DNA of 64,000 bases from Puccinia triticina (GCF_026914185.1 NC_070564.1:1612001-1676000), one strand, 5' to 3'. Positions 41,523-52,252 are shown, counted from the stretch's first letter. Notes: a model not told the origin generated them from the sequence alone. Made by a program: numbers and translations.

Positions 41523-41562
41523 GAAGAGCTGAGCCAACGGGTTCGAGAAGAGCTGCGTTAAG
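41500..41562 (+). repeat. 24-bp tandem repeat at the kinase 3' end
   Basis: GAGAAGAGCTGAGCCAACGGG recurs about 2.5 times with a TT(C/T) joint. The unit is 8 codons (REELSQRV). In the first joint the codon is TGA, where the next joint has CGA, so one transition ends the protein early in the repeat. Confidence 0.7.
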
Positions 41563-42231
41563 CGTAAGTAATTCTTCCCCTTCCTTGTTTGGCTAGGCCA
41601 CTGACCCAAACTTTCATTTCTAGGTTTCAACATTTTTTTTTTTGCATTATTTTCATTCTATAGTTATTGAAGACAATTTAAAAAAAACCAGTGCTGTATC
41701 CGCACACAGACATAATAGATCCAAAGAGGAAGAAAGTACAAGATGCTGGAGATGGTTATTCATATTACAATTTCCCTATGGATTCTATAGACAACAGGGG
41801 AGAAACATGACAGAAAGAGGTATTGGAGCCTGACAGTGTGAAAGTATGTATTTCAAGTGAACAAACAGATGAATGAATGAATGAATGAATGAATGAGAGA
41901 AACATTGGAGTGTTTATATACATGCTTTAGTTAGTCTGTATATAATTACTATATGCTGTTGATTTGAGTAGCATGGGACAATCTCAGGTCTACAATAGGT
42001 CATGATAGTATAGCTTGCGTTGACTCTATAGACTGGGACACAATATTATTGTATTACATATCCAGGCTACAACAAGGTGTCCTACATCTCCGAGTCTTTG
42101 ACAATCATCAGCCAAGAGTTCGGATTCTGGCTGTACTGATCCTGATGGCGGCCGGCCAGGTAAGGGGTGCAAGGGGGCAAAGCCGCGTGATCAGGAGAGC
42201 CATTGAGTTTGATGGAGTCCACCTTGGTCTG
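41563..42231. other. 3' flank, no gene
   Basis: Holds a (GAAT)n microsatellite at 41869-41896 (seven units) in AT-rich DNA. 42060-42231 may belong to the 3' end of the PQ-loop pseudogene. Otherwise nothing is seen. Confidence 0.4.
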
Positions 42232-43272
42232 TCACCAATAGATCAGCGGCTGTGCCAGGATAAGGATATCAATTGACAGCTGAAAGAGTGCACTGTTTAA
42301 GAGCCATCCAAGTCAGAGAACACAAGCTGGAGATGGGTTCCTGTTACAAGGATGTGTCAACTGATCACATTTTGAATTGGATCAAGTTCAAGTCAGGGGT
42401 AATGAAGACAAGGTAGGCCAATTTGAAGATGTCTCCAAACAGCCAGCCAAACATGGCCATCAAGCTGAGCCCGGCCAACAATTTCCAACGGAATTTGGTG
42501 ATCAGATGTGGGATTGGTAGCTGGAGATGCACACGCAACAGAAATAAGAGATTGGATTAACAGACGGGAAGAGGAATAAATGGGAGAGAGGATACACACA
42601 GTGCTTTCAAGTCCCAGTTAAAGGAAACCAATGGCCTGGATGAACCAGTTGTAGCACTGGAAGAGGATGAAGAGCGTGGCTTGGACGGCAAACAGGAGGG
42701 CAAAGAAGTCGACATAATAATCAAAAGATAGAGTTTCCAGGCGGACCACAACAAGAGAGGGTGCAGAGCAGGGGGTTGGAGCAGCTTGAGTAGGTGGGGA
42801 CCTGCTCCTGAGCAGCTTGGGTCCGCCAGAAGGCTGGAACACGGTCTCAGAAAGGTGGTAATGGTCATTGTATGGGTTCCCGGACAGCGTGGGCCCTGGG
42901 ATGTTGTTTGGCCAGCCGAGCGGCGTGCTTGAGGCAGGTACAGTCAAACCCTTGAAACCGCATACCCCTTGGTGAACTGAATTTGCTATGTGGTTTGGCA
43001 GGTTACAGTCAAACCCTTGAAACCACATACCCCTTGGTGGACTGAAATTGCTATGTGGTTACAAGGGTTGGCTACAGGCCAAAATGAGATTTTGGTGGAC
43101 CCAAATGAGTATGTGGTTTGGGAGGTTATGCCCTTATACAAGTATGCGGTTTCACAGGTTTGACTGTACAGAGGAGGGAGAACAGGGCAATGATCATGAA
43201 GAAGGATTGGACAAGCAGGTTGGTGTTGAAGGGCTTGCCAAGCCAGTAGAACATAAGCGTGATTTTGGATAT
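42232..43272 (-). pseudogene. PQ-loop (SLC66A2/PQLC1-like) membrane transporter, broken
   Basis: The minus strand gives, in order, ISKITLMFYWLGKPFNTNLL then VQSFFMIIALFSLL; FDYYVDFFALLFAVQATLFI then LFQCYNWFIQAIGFL; and after an intron KFRWKLLAGLSLMAMFGWLF then GDIFKLAYLVFITP. After another intron comes FQLSIDILILAQPLIYW. The W-x-GD-x-FK signature with flanking membrane segments fits SLC66A2-type PQ-loop proteins. The N-terminal first PQ loop is not found upstream. A TAA follows GFL before LGLEST, where an amino acid is expected. A 226-bp MITE (42941-43166) lies in the loop coding sequence. It is therefore a dead copy. Confidence 0.6.
42941..43166. mobile_element. 226-bp MITE with TA target duplication (Tc1/mariner or pogo-like)
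   Basis: The ends CAGTCAAACCCTTGAAACC and GGTTTCACAGGTTTGACTG are inverted and flanked by TA on both sides. The left end is partly repeated inside at about 43004 (TACAGTCAAACCCTTGAAAC). It interrupts the PQ-loop coding sequence. No coding capacity. Confidence 0.75.
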
Positions 43273-43884
43273 CTTAGTTGCTGGCACTGATGTTAACAAA
43301 GATCAAATTTCAGGGGAGAGGGCTGGTTGGTATGCTGCTCAGCAAGCTCACATTGTCTTTATAGATACTTGTCAAGTCCCTGCTGCGGTGTGAACAACTT
43401 TTGCCTGGGAGAGATGTGTAGCACTGCAATCTCTCCCGCAGGAGAGGAATTGTGACTAAGCAGGAAATTTGGCCTGAAAGGATCTCCAAGCTTTGGTGGT
43501 GGTAATTTTTTTTCCATGATAACTCTTAGTCTTACACCACCAACCTAGTTCTTTCTCAATTCTCATCATTTGATCCGCTGCATCTTCCTGTACTCAGAAT
43601 TGTGATAATCCATTTGCATCATACATTTATCTTTTTTTCAAAACCTTAGATTTCTCAAGCTTAAGAGAATCTGCATCTGTGGCTAAGTTAGCCCGGATTA
43701 GGGCACTTAGTCCACCCCTGCATCTGCATTGGCTTGGATCAACTCAACCCAGAGCTCCGTTTGGAGCTAGTGGGGTCTACATGTAGACCCCACTAGTCCT
43801 TGGACTAAAATCAAAATGCATATTCATTATCCTTGAAAGCATGAACTCTATTCCCAGATACCCGGCAACAACAAAAATTTAGGG
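43273..43884. other. No gene; contains a perfect 30-bp palindrome
   Basis: 43767-43796 is CTAGTGGGGTCTACA followed by its exact inverse complement. Around 43675-43830 other short inverted words (CTTAGTCC / GGACTAA) occur, so the palindrome may be the centre of a small hairpin element. 43373-43460 has CAAGTCCCTGC and CTCTCCCGCAGGAGAG. Confidence 0.45.
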
Positions 43885-44138
43885 TCAGCCTAAATGCACT
43901 CCAAAAAAATCCCAAAAGCACTCCAAAATTGAGTTTATGGAGTGTGCACTCCAATGATTGTTGGAGTACAGACTAGATTACTCCAAGTCAATTGGAGTGC
44001 AGAATTGGGGACTCAAGACTCTTTGGAGTGCACCACAAAGAACTCCAGTGGCCAGGAAATGTAATGAGTGCCCATGAGTCTCACTCCATCAGATTGGAGT
44101 GCATTCCCCCAGCACTCCATTCCTGATATTTCTCCTCC
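43885..44138. repeat. GGAGTGCACTCC-type short repeat cluster
   Basis: GCACTCCA or its complement TGGAGTGC occurs more than ten times at irregular 10-30-bp spacing, in both orientations. More copies lie at 44630-44670, on the other side of the GGTACCCG units, so those units seem to have inserted into this cluster. Confidence 0.6.
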
Positions 44139-44141
44139 TCT

Positions 44142-44617
44142 AGGGATGGCCTTGGGTACCCGTCGGCGGGTACCCACCGACGGATACCGGGTGCGGGTGC
44201 GGGTGTTTAGTTTTGCTAGAAAAAGGGCGGGTACGCGGCACAGGTACCCGCCTGTCTGACTGGTCTTGGGACCCAATCATTGGGTCTCAGGACCCAATCA
44301 TCGGGTCTCAGGACCCAATAAATGAGTCTTCAGACCCAACCAATGGGTCTTGGGACCCTATCAATGGGTCCAAAGACCCAATTTGATTGGTTCCAAAGAC
44401 CCAATTTGATTGGGTCCAAAGACCCAATTCAATTGGGTCCAAAGACACAATTCAATTGGGTACGAAGTGAATTGGGTCTTTGGACCCAATTGTACCCGCG
44501 GGCCACGGGTACTTGCCTCTTGCACCCAGGTACCCGCTCTGCGTACGGGTGCGGGTGCGGGTGTCTGATTTTGGTGAAATTCTGTCCAGGTACCCGGGTA
44601 CGAAGTGCCATCCCTAT
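44142..44617. repeat. Two GGTACCCG units in direct order around a GGGTC/GACCC array
   Basis: Unit 1 (44142-44255) starts GGATGGCCTTGGGTACCCG. Unit 2 (44484-44617) ends GGTACCCGGGTACGAAGTGC then CATCC. Both hold GGGTGCGGGTGCGGGTGT. Between them (44260-44490) about ten GGGTCY-NNN-GACCCAAT hairpin units of 20-28 bp follow one another. The outer ends GGATGGC / GCCATCC are inverted. Confidence 0.65.
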
Positions 44618-44738
44618 CCTCCTTGAAAAGGGAGTGCAGTACTGTGCACTCCAGCCAGAGCTGGAGTGCCTACAACTTCAACTGGGCTATGTACAAACAC
44701 ACCCCACTTGATGCCAGCTGCCACCTCCTGATCTCCAT

Positions 44739-45378
44739 GACCGGTACAGAATGTCATTGAGCAGATTAACATTTCCTCTCAATGACCGGTCTGTGCCGGA
44801 CCTCTGGTCATTGAGGGGAATCACACCTCTCAATGACCGGTCTGTGCCGGACCGCTGGTCATTGAGGGGAATCACACCTCTCAATGACCGGTCTGTGCCG
44901 GACCGCTGGTCATTGAGGGGAATCACACCTCTCAATGACCGGTCTGTGCCGGAACGCTGGTCATTGAGGGGAATCACACCTCTCAATGACTGGTCTGTGC
45001 CCGTCATTGAGGGGAATAAAATCTCTGGCTCTTGATGACCGGTCTGTGCCGGTCACTGAGGGGACTCACACCTCTCAATGACCGGTGCAGACCGGTCACA
45101 CCTCCCAATGACTGGCACAGACTGGTCATTGAGGGGACTCACACCTTGATGATTGGTCTCACCGGTCATCAAGGGTAATAACACCTCCTCTTGATGACCA
45201 GTCAGACCGGTCATTGAGGGGAATAACACCTCCTCTGGATGACCGGTGTGTACCGGTCATTGAGTGGAGGTGCTACTCTTGATGACTGGTCGGTCTGACC
45301 GGTCATTGAGAGGAGGTGCTACTCCCCTTGGTGACCGGCACAGACTGGTCATTGAGAGGACTCACACCTCTCAATGAC
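44739..45378. repeat. GACCGGT palindromes as a 51-bp tandem array
   Basis: CAATGACCGGTCTGTGCCGG recurs at 44780, 44831, 44882, 44933 and 44984 (exact 51-bp period; the 44984 copy has ACTGG for ACCGG). Each unit folds as CCTCTCAATGACC / GGTCATTGAGGGG. After 45000 the units diverge (TTGATGACCGGT, GACCGGTGTGTACCGGTC) but stay palindromic to 45378. The 51-bp period creates open frames on both strands, which I do not take as genes. Confidence 0.9.
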
Positions 45379-45969
45379 AAAGACTAGCACATTGAATCTA
45401 ATTGATTCGAGTATTTGTATTTGTATTTGATTTGAGTCAAATAATGCTGGGTCCCATTTAGGCTTGAATATTAGAGTGAACATGTTGCCACCTGGGGCCT
45501 TTTGGGCCCCGGAGGAGCTTACATATGGCCTCTGCTGGCCCCCATAGACAGCCGGGGCTGCAGATATGACCAGTGGGCCACCACCACTGACTATACCTTT
45601 GAATACAACCAGCAACCGTATACCAGTGAATACAAACAGCAACCGCCAACCGTTGACCAACATTGTTTCCTGCCCACAAGTTGCTTTTTCTTTCTCTATT
45701 TCCTGAATTTATATATAGTTTAGTATGGATAAACATGAAATAGCTATTAATTGAGTGAAAAAAAGAAATGTATTGCTTTCTGAATTTAAATACAAATCTG
45801 TGTTGACAGAAAAAAACAAAAATACCATTTTTGGTGTTTTTGGTACAAGTTGAGTCAAATATCTCCAAATAATCCAGTATTTATGTGACCAGTGTTTTAC
45901 CACTCCACCTGTAGGAGGGTGAGACTTAGTTAAGTTAGGTTACACCCGCACCAATGCAGATGTGTTGAG
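45379..45969. other. No supported gene
   Basis: Contains a GTATTTGTATTTGTATTTGA run at about 45411-45432. AT-rich sequence follows. A CTTAGTTAAGTTAGG word near 45925 resembles the end of the AAGCCTCTCC hairpin family. Confidence 0.35.
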
Positions 45970-46608
45970 TTTTAACCTTGCACATTGATGAGGTGTATGC
46001 ATGCGCCATGCATATGGTTTTGATCTACATAATTCACGATGGTCGATCTCAACCCCGCGGTCTGAACTTTTGTCATCCACAATCTATTCGCCAACATGTT
46101 TATTCTTCCCCTTCCGTTCCATCCATTGTCACTTGTCTTTGCCTTCATAATTGATCGCCGATTCTCATCGACTCCAATACTCCTCAAAGTCTTTCTTCTT
46201 TGTACAAAAATCAATCAAATCAAAAACTCAATCTTAACTCTCGTCGACTCTAAACTCTCAGGAGAGCTAGATTCAGTCTCTGGGCAGGTAGACATTTCTT
46301 ATCCTACATCAACAGCAATATCTTATCGGATTATTATTAACATCTTTATGCTTATCATTATTTTTCTTAGGCTGTCTCGTTGTGATATTCCTGGTGTTGA
46401 ACGTCGTTGTTGTTATCTTTGTGTTGAGATTTCCTTTGATTTGGTTCAGATCTTTTAGGTATTTTTTCATATCGTTTATCATTTACATTTAAGTCATATA
46501 AAACTAATCTGTTCATTCTTATGTTACTCAAGTGTATTTTACTTTTATTGAGTTCTTTATTAAATAACTGTTGCAAAAAAGTAATCTTCTACCATTTTCA
46601 CAGGATGC
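45970..46608 (+). other. Possible LTR or leader remnant
   Basis: The C/T-rich stretch 46090-46270 (CTTCCCCTTCCGTTCC, CTCGTCGACTCTAAACTCTC) resembles in style the middle of the copia LTR at 24668 but does not match it. GCATGCGCCATGCATATGG near 46000 is a short palindrome. No ends or TSD were found, and no gene. Confidence 0.2.
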
Positions 46609-46700
46609 TCTTACTCCCAGGATTAGAAATGAGTCAATTTACTCCCACTTAGTCCAACAGGAGTAAATTTACTCCTTGCTAATCCTGGGAGCAAGTGCTG
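46609..46700. repeat. Hairpin element (CTCCCAGGATTAG)
   Basis: CTCTTACTCCCAGGATTAG on the left pairs with CTAATCCTGGGAGCAAG on the right. Inside, AGTCAATTTACTCC and GGAGTAAATTTACTCC add a second pairing. Confidence 0.55.
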
Positions 46701-46758
46701 CATGCAGACACTGCTCTGCTACTCAAGTCACACCGGATGCGGATGCTCTAAGCCCCTA

Positions 46759-46942
46759 CAGTGACCCCGCCATGTAAGCATAAGGATGGTGGACAAAAAT
46801 CCTATGCTTACATCGCGGTATGCTTCTTATCAAGGTAAAATCCCACCAAAACCAAGAGAATGGTCGCGGGAAATCTACATTTATGCTATGCTTACATCGT
46901 GATTATGCTTACATTGTGAATGCTTACATGGCGGGGTCACTG
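46759..46942. mobile_element. 184-bp MITE with TA target duplication
   Basis: The ends CAGTGACCCCGCCATGTAAG and CTTACATGGCGGGGTCACTG are exact inverse copies. They are flanked by TA (46757-46758 and 46943-46944). The words CTATGCTTACATCG and ATTATGCTTACATTG repeat inside. CAGT ends with TA targets suggest a pogo/Tc1-type parent. Confidence 0.75.
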
Positions 46943-47631
46943 TATTTCATTCCTTGCAAAGTCCGCGCGCTGCCCAGACTTCACAAGGATGTCACGACCA
47001 CTATATATCGCGCATTTATCACTGGACATATATTTACATACTACATAGACCTTGTGGAGATCCTCTCTGTCAATGCTAGGTAAAACTGTAAGCCTTTTCC
47101 TATCTTTCTGTCTTTGCTTTGGCTTTCCTGCTTCTTTCACAGTTTTAGTCTGTAGATATTATTTAGGAATACACAACGGTTGGAGCTAGAAACATAGACT
47201 TTCAGTCTTGCTCCCCTTGTGCCACCCAACAACTCCATTGAACGGATCTTTAATCCCTTACATTCCTGCACTCAGCTAGCTTTGTTCATATACTTGAACA
47301 GATAATGAAATCCTGCCTGATTATTCAAATCCACAAGATTCTTTCCATTTTTGGGTGTGTTGTACAAATTTGTTATAGGTGGAAATCATCACAGGGGCAG
47401 GTTGATTCCTGTCAAACCAACTGGAGATTCAACCAAAAACAGGCTGCCATCAAATAACGAGCGACCTTCGACTCGCTCCAATAAGCTATCCTCCAAGTCA
47501 ATCCCATTTTCAGGGCCAATGGACATTCAATCAAACGATGATTGATATGGAATCCAAGATGAGGAAGGCACGAGTGTTTCAGAAGAACTAAATTGTATTT
47601 CAAAAACATGAAAAATTTTGCGGCTTTCAGC
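46943..47631. other. 3' flank of the permease gene, no other gene
   Basis: A minus frame (47412-47654) is open but overlaps the permease 3' end in another phase. It could hold an extra last exon if the GTAAGT at 47695-47700 is used. No repeat is recognised. Confidence 0.3.
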
Positions 47632-50600
47632 TTAGCAATACTCAGATGGCACAATGCGCAGCCTATTTTTCAAACTTTGAGTGAAGTCGGAGTGACTTAC
47701 ACCAAGGATTTTTTGCCTTAAGGTTCCGCTTGTTTTTTTTACCACGTTGTAGTCGCGATCTCTTTCTTCATCGTAAGATCCCGTCATGAAATCCTTTGAA
47801 CAAAAAACAACCGAATTCAGTCTGCAATTGAGAAACTGAAAGAAATATCCATGAGCATTTACGCACCATCTCAGAAACTGTTTTAAAATCTGCTTTACGG
47901 CCTGTCTTCTTGTACCAAATGTAGCTTCCCCCATAGAGTGATGAAAATATCACTATTGGAAAATAACTGATTCCACCTTATCAGTTTCTGTCGGGTCATT
48001 GGAATGCCTTGAGACTTACCCGGTAAAAAAAATCACGGGGTCCCAGTTGTTTGGCAACTGAGCAGGAAATAAGAAAATCAAAGATGAATGTGCACCAGTT
48101 GTTTCACAAAAAAAAAAACCTGATCAGCCAATGGATATGAAAATGTCAATTTTTTTTGTAGATTGATTGCATGGGCACTTACAAAGACTTGATAAGAATT
48201 GACGATCACTAAGAACGAACAGACAACGATGGCACATATTGCGCCGGGAGTTCGCTGGATGATTAATGCATACCGTCGTCACAATCGGTCGAGAAGATTA
48301 GGTCATTGAAGTCCAGTTGAAACGGCTAGAGCTCTCAGAATGACTCAAGTTGATTACTTACAAGTGGAAACCTGTAGGGGAAAATGGAACGGTCTATCTT
48401 TTGAGCTTTGACACCGGCTTCCCATCTGACATATGTTACCAAGACGCCGATCCAAGTCAGAAAACCTAAAGTTGAGTACATGTCTTCGCAAAAAGTGAAG
48501 AAAAAAGAAATTTAATGTGTCAGGATGAGGCTGGGAACATCAAAAAACTCTCGAGGGCTTCTTACTTGCGAGCCATCCAAAGACAGTTCCTGCTCCACTA
48601 TGGCTTACTGACACAAAGGCTAGACAGCCCCAGAAGGAAGCCACAATTAAACAAGGCCAAGGGACACCCCATGAATTTGTTTTTCGAAAAACTTTTGGGG
48701 CGTTCCCTTCTATAGCCAATGAGTAGAGAGCCCGCGAAGAAATGTACATATTACTTGATGCCGCAGACCAAGCGGATGAGATCAAAACCATGTTGATGAT
48801 TCTTAGGATTAAAATGAAAAGGGTATCTCAATATCTGTATCGGAAAGCTTATAAGAGTATTGTATCTGGAAGGCTCACGATGGCAAGTACTTGATACCTG
48901 ATTTCTCAATGGCAATAACAAAAGGAGAAGATGCAGCGGTGTGTGATTGAAGTCTTAATCTTGGCTCGTTACTCGGGACCAAAAGGCCAATGACCATCGT
49001 TCCCAGGAAGTAAAACACAGCCAAACGCCAGATAATCGCACGGATGGCTGTTGGAAGCGCCTTCTTCGGATTTTTGGCCTCGGCTGCCGCGAAGGCTGCA
49101 ATCTCACTCCCAATAGTGGAGAAAGAGGCTTGGTTAGTAGCGGCCCTATAAGTTTAGACACAGAAGGATAATAGGGGTACGTGTTAGTCCCCGGAAGATC
49201 CAGCAAGCCAGCCGAGGGCCTTAGATCTTACAAAAATCCCATAAAGCGTCCCAACGCCCCCTTTCCCCCCAAGTGTTGCACCCAAGGCCCAGGATTTTTC
49301 CAGTAGCGAGCACCGATGAAATCTCGGTTTGGTCCTCCACCTAGGTCTACAAGATTATTTCAATTGTTAGAACCATCCAACCAACTCTGATCACAGAGTT
49401 GGGGATCACCTAATACAATTCCTAGGACGATAAGACCCGTCTTCAGAATAAAAATAAAAAAGGTTAACACTGTTCTATGTTAAGAGCACGCAAATCGTGA
49501 TTGATTTGGAGGACATGCTTACAATTGTTACCAATTTTATGGATGACAGCCTATTTTTAATCTCAGAATTATACTCAGTTATCTTAACTGGATTTTCTTC
49601 AGCTGACTATAACTGACCAAAATTCGAACTCGCCGTAGAACCTGATGAAAGAAAATCAAAAAGGAATCAATTGTGCGTTTGATCTGTGAATCTCCTCCGT
49701 ATAAACTAATCATACTTTGAACCACAAGAATTGATGGATATTACTACCGCCAAAGCGATAAAAATCCATACACTGTTGTTGACCGAGGTGATCCAGTAGT
49801 TGATGAGAACTGCCGATGCAGACATTTCCGTTGGAAGAACTACAATCACATTTCAGATAACGAAATGGACGGTTAAACCATTCTGTTCGTTTACTCTCGA
49901 TTACAGTTACGAAGTACACTGACTGATAGACCAACTGTACCAGTAGTTGTATCCCATGGTAAATGAGAGAGATGGGCTGACAAATCTTTCGGCCAGGGTG
50001 ACGTGCCCTCCTGCGATGGGTAGGTGGGCAACTAGTAACGCGGAAAAAATATTAGCTGACAGGATCTTAAGAGGGCGTGTCTCGAAATAACTTAGCCTCA
50101 TTGCAAGGCGAGTAAAATCTTTCCTTCAAACTCAAAGTGCAGACGAACCCATTTCTCCCAGACAGCCCATAACAACCCATGAGACTGAGGAAAAAAATCA
50201 ACAAGAATGAGTGGAATACTACAAATGTATGTCATCAAGGGGGTTAAGAGATTTTCAAGGTACTTGTTCCCATGACAATATAGCCTAGAACCATTCCAGC
50301 AGGTCCAGCATTGTGAAGGGCGCTTGCGGTTCCAAGAAAAAGACCGGTGCCTACATTCAAGAAAGAAGTTAGAGGCCTCCAAGAACCTATGTGTTTTAAT
50401 TGTATGGACGTACCAATCACTCCGCCTATGGATATCATCTTGATTCCGAGTTCAATGTTCATTAGCCTTATGGAGGTGCCATCACCACGCTATTGAAGTG
50501 TCATTTGAGAAATTCAGCAAGATAGACTGACCTGGATGTGCCGACTTTCCATCCCTCTCTTTAGGCCCTCATTGGCTCTAGGAACATGCTTCTGCCCATC

Positions 50601-50678
50601 GCTCTCAACATCATAAGTTTGTTGCAGGGAGTTGTCACCTTTTTTCACGCAGTCTTCTGATTCCTTTCGGGATCTCAT
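47632..50678 (-). CDS. Fungal amino-acid permease (YAT/AAP family), 16 exons, about 565 aa
   Basis: Exons (high to low coordinate) are 50678-50532, 50438-50414, 50350-50264, 50184-50149, 50031-49918, 49839-49716, 49641-49608, 49440-49410, 49346-49232, 49145-48891, 48801-48566, 48483-48362, 48254-48183, 48057-48020, 47966-47867 and 47793-47632. All junctions are GT-AG and the frame has no stop. The hydrophilic N-terminus leads into SRHIQMISIGGVIGTGLFLG (first membrane segment). GCLGEMVAHLPIAGGHVTLA, LPTEMSASAVLINYW, GPNRDFIGARYWKNPG, AAEAKNPKKALPTAIRA and ISSAWSAASSNMYISSRALY follow. All are hallmarks of plasma-membrane amino-acid/H+ symporters. The exon 7/8 joint and the last exon (a GTAAGT at 47700-47695 could start a further intron) are the least certain. 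Substrate cannot be told. Confidence 0.9.
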
Positions 50679-51648
50679 GATAAAAGCTGAATATCTTTTC
50701 CGACCTGACACCTGAACTTGAGCGAAATTGAATTTTGGGAACAGATGTGGTGGAGAAGTTGAAGATATTCAAGAGATGGTTTTGTACGAATGAGACTTGG
50801 ATGCAATCCCGAGGGGGGGGGTCGGATAAACGTGTTGTTGATTCATACGTCGAAACACTCCGAAATACATTACAGACATCCGTACATCTGTGTAAGAGCC
50901 GCATCCAACCTCGACCTCGATTGTTCGGGCAATAACGTATCGATAAACGAGCAACATATCCAGTATCACAGAGATACCCCACTGCTGGAGGACTCAAATA
51001 CCACTTGGCACTGAGAATTGGTTCACCCGAGAAATACTCGTTGGAGCCCACGTCAAGTCGGTTCCGCACGTCTGAAGGGCAGTCAACTCCTCCGCGGCGG
51101 GGGTACCTGATTGGGAACAAGATGAAGCGCCGAGGTCGCTCCCGCACCCCCCGGCTTTGTTACACACGCCAGTATTATTGTCGCGTAAGGCTTCGCGACA
51201 TAGCTTCGTGATCAGCGCTCGGCGCGGGGTCCCCCGGACTCCTTTCGAGGGACTTTCTCAAGTCGTTTTTTTTTTTTTTTTTTTTTCAAAGTGCAGTTTG
51301 ATTTGACATTACGCACTATGGGGTACCAACAGTAAAGTAAAAGCCAACGCTAATGATAAGAGATGCCTCTAGAGGCTACAAATTTCCCGACAGATAGTAC
51401 AAGCTTAGCCAAACAAGAGATAAAAGGAAGGAAAGGGAAAAAAATTGAGCAAGGGAAGAAACAAGTTGGTGTTGCCTGTGCGTCACAAGAAACAAATTAT
51501 ACTTGTCCCGATGCTATACGTCATCATGTAGGAAAAGAAGTGTTTCACCGCAGGTGACTGTAACTCAAGACAGAAATACCGATTGAACGACGCAGTTCAG
51601 AAGAGCTTCCTTTGCCCTGTTGGCAAGCGAACTTAGCACAAGTCCCTC
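50679..51648. other. Upstream region of the permease; no other gene
   Basis: The promoter of the minus-strand permease should lie in 50680-51200; no clear TATA box was found. A 170-codon minus frame (50635-51147) overlaps the first exon in another phase and has no domain. 51225-51258 holds GACTCCTTTCGAGGGACTTT, an AAGTCCCTC-family piece, followed by a 21-T run (51266-51286). 51625-51648 (GAACTTAGCACAAGTCCCTC) is the left part of another such hairpin, which the DIRS element split. Confidence 0.4.
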
Positions 51649-51964
51649 TCCAAGCCGTCTCCACTCGTCCGTCTCTGCACACGTTTCCGGGATGACCTTT
51701 GCCGCAGCCGCAGCAGCCAATGGTCTTCCCGTAGGCCTCAGTGGTCCCTTCCTGTCGGTAGGTTTTCACTGGGGCCGGTGTCCGGGTCTCGGTGGAGAGT
51801 CTCGAGTGTACTAGGTCTCACTACCTGCGGGGCTTCGCGACCTGTTAGGAAGGAGCCCCTAGGTGGGTAGTAACCCAACTCGACGACCCTCCTCCTGAAG
51901 CAAAGAGGAAAGAGTGGGAATGGCTTCCCTTGGCCGAAGTTGAGAAGGGGTTCGGGCTATGCCC
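51649..51964 (-). repeat. DIRS split repeat B2 (316 bp)
   Basis: From TCCAAGCCG to GGGCTATGCCC. Same as 52253-52568 except GAGCCCCTAGG here against GAGCCCATAGG there. Offset 604 bp. Confidence 0.9.
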
Positions 51965-51995
51965 TCAACACCTAATTCCGTGGGGTGGGTGGGAG

Positions 51996-52252
51996 GATTT
52001 TGAAAAGGAAACTGCCGGTGCAGAGCCGATGAGTTTCAGAGAGATGATGGAGAGAGCTTGGGAGGAGTCTTTGTGCGGGGACAGGCGAGTCTCAAGGAGC
52101 TAGATTATGAAGGTTGTTGTGACTGGCGCATGAGCCCGGTCTCAAACCTAATTGCTCATAATCTAGCCTCGACTCCCCCGGCCTGGCCTGGGCGCCCTCC
52201 TTCGCGTGCTTGGACCTAGGCGACCTCCCCCTGCGGGTCCGGTCTCTGTCCA
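51996..52252 (-). repeat. DIRS split repeat A2 (257 bp)
   Basis: From GATTTTGAAAAGGAAACTGC to GGTCTCTGTCCA. Same as 56377-56633 except GTGACTGGCG here against GTGATTGGCG there. Confidence 0.9.

Noticed and set aside
44739..45035. Open frames of about 94 and 106 codons on both strands
   Set aside because: They are created by a 51-bp tandem repeat (17 codons) and read as repeats of one peptide. No coding signal beyond that.
44780..45035. CRISPR-like regular repeats
   Set aside because: The 51-bp units are head-to-tail without unique spacers, in a eukaryotic genome. This is a tandem palindrome array.
50635..51147. 170-codon minus frame overlapping the permease start
   Set aside because: It overlaps the well-supported first permease exon in another phase, has no domain and is rich in Arg/Ser/Cys as chance frames are.
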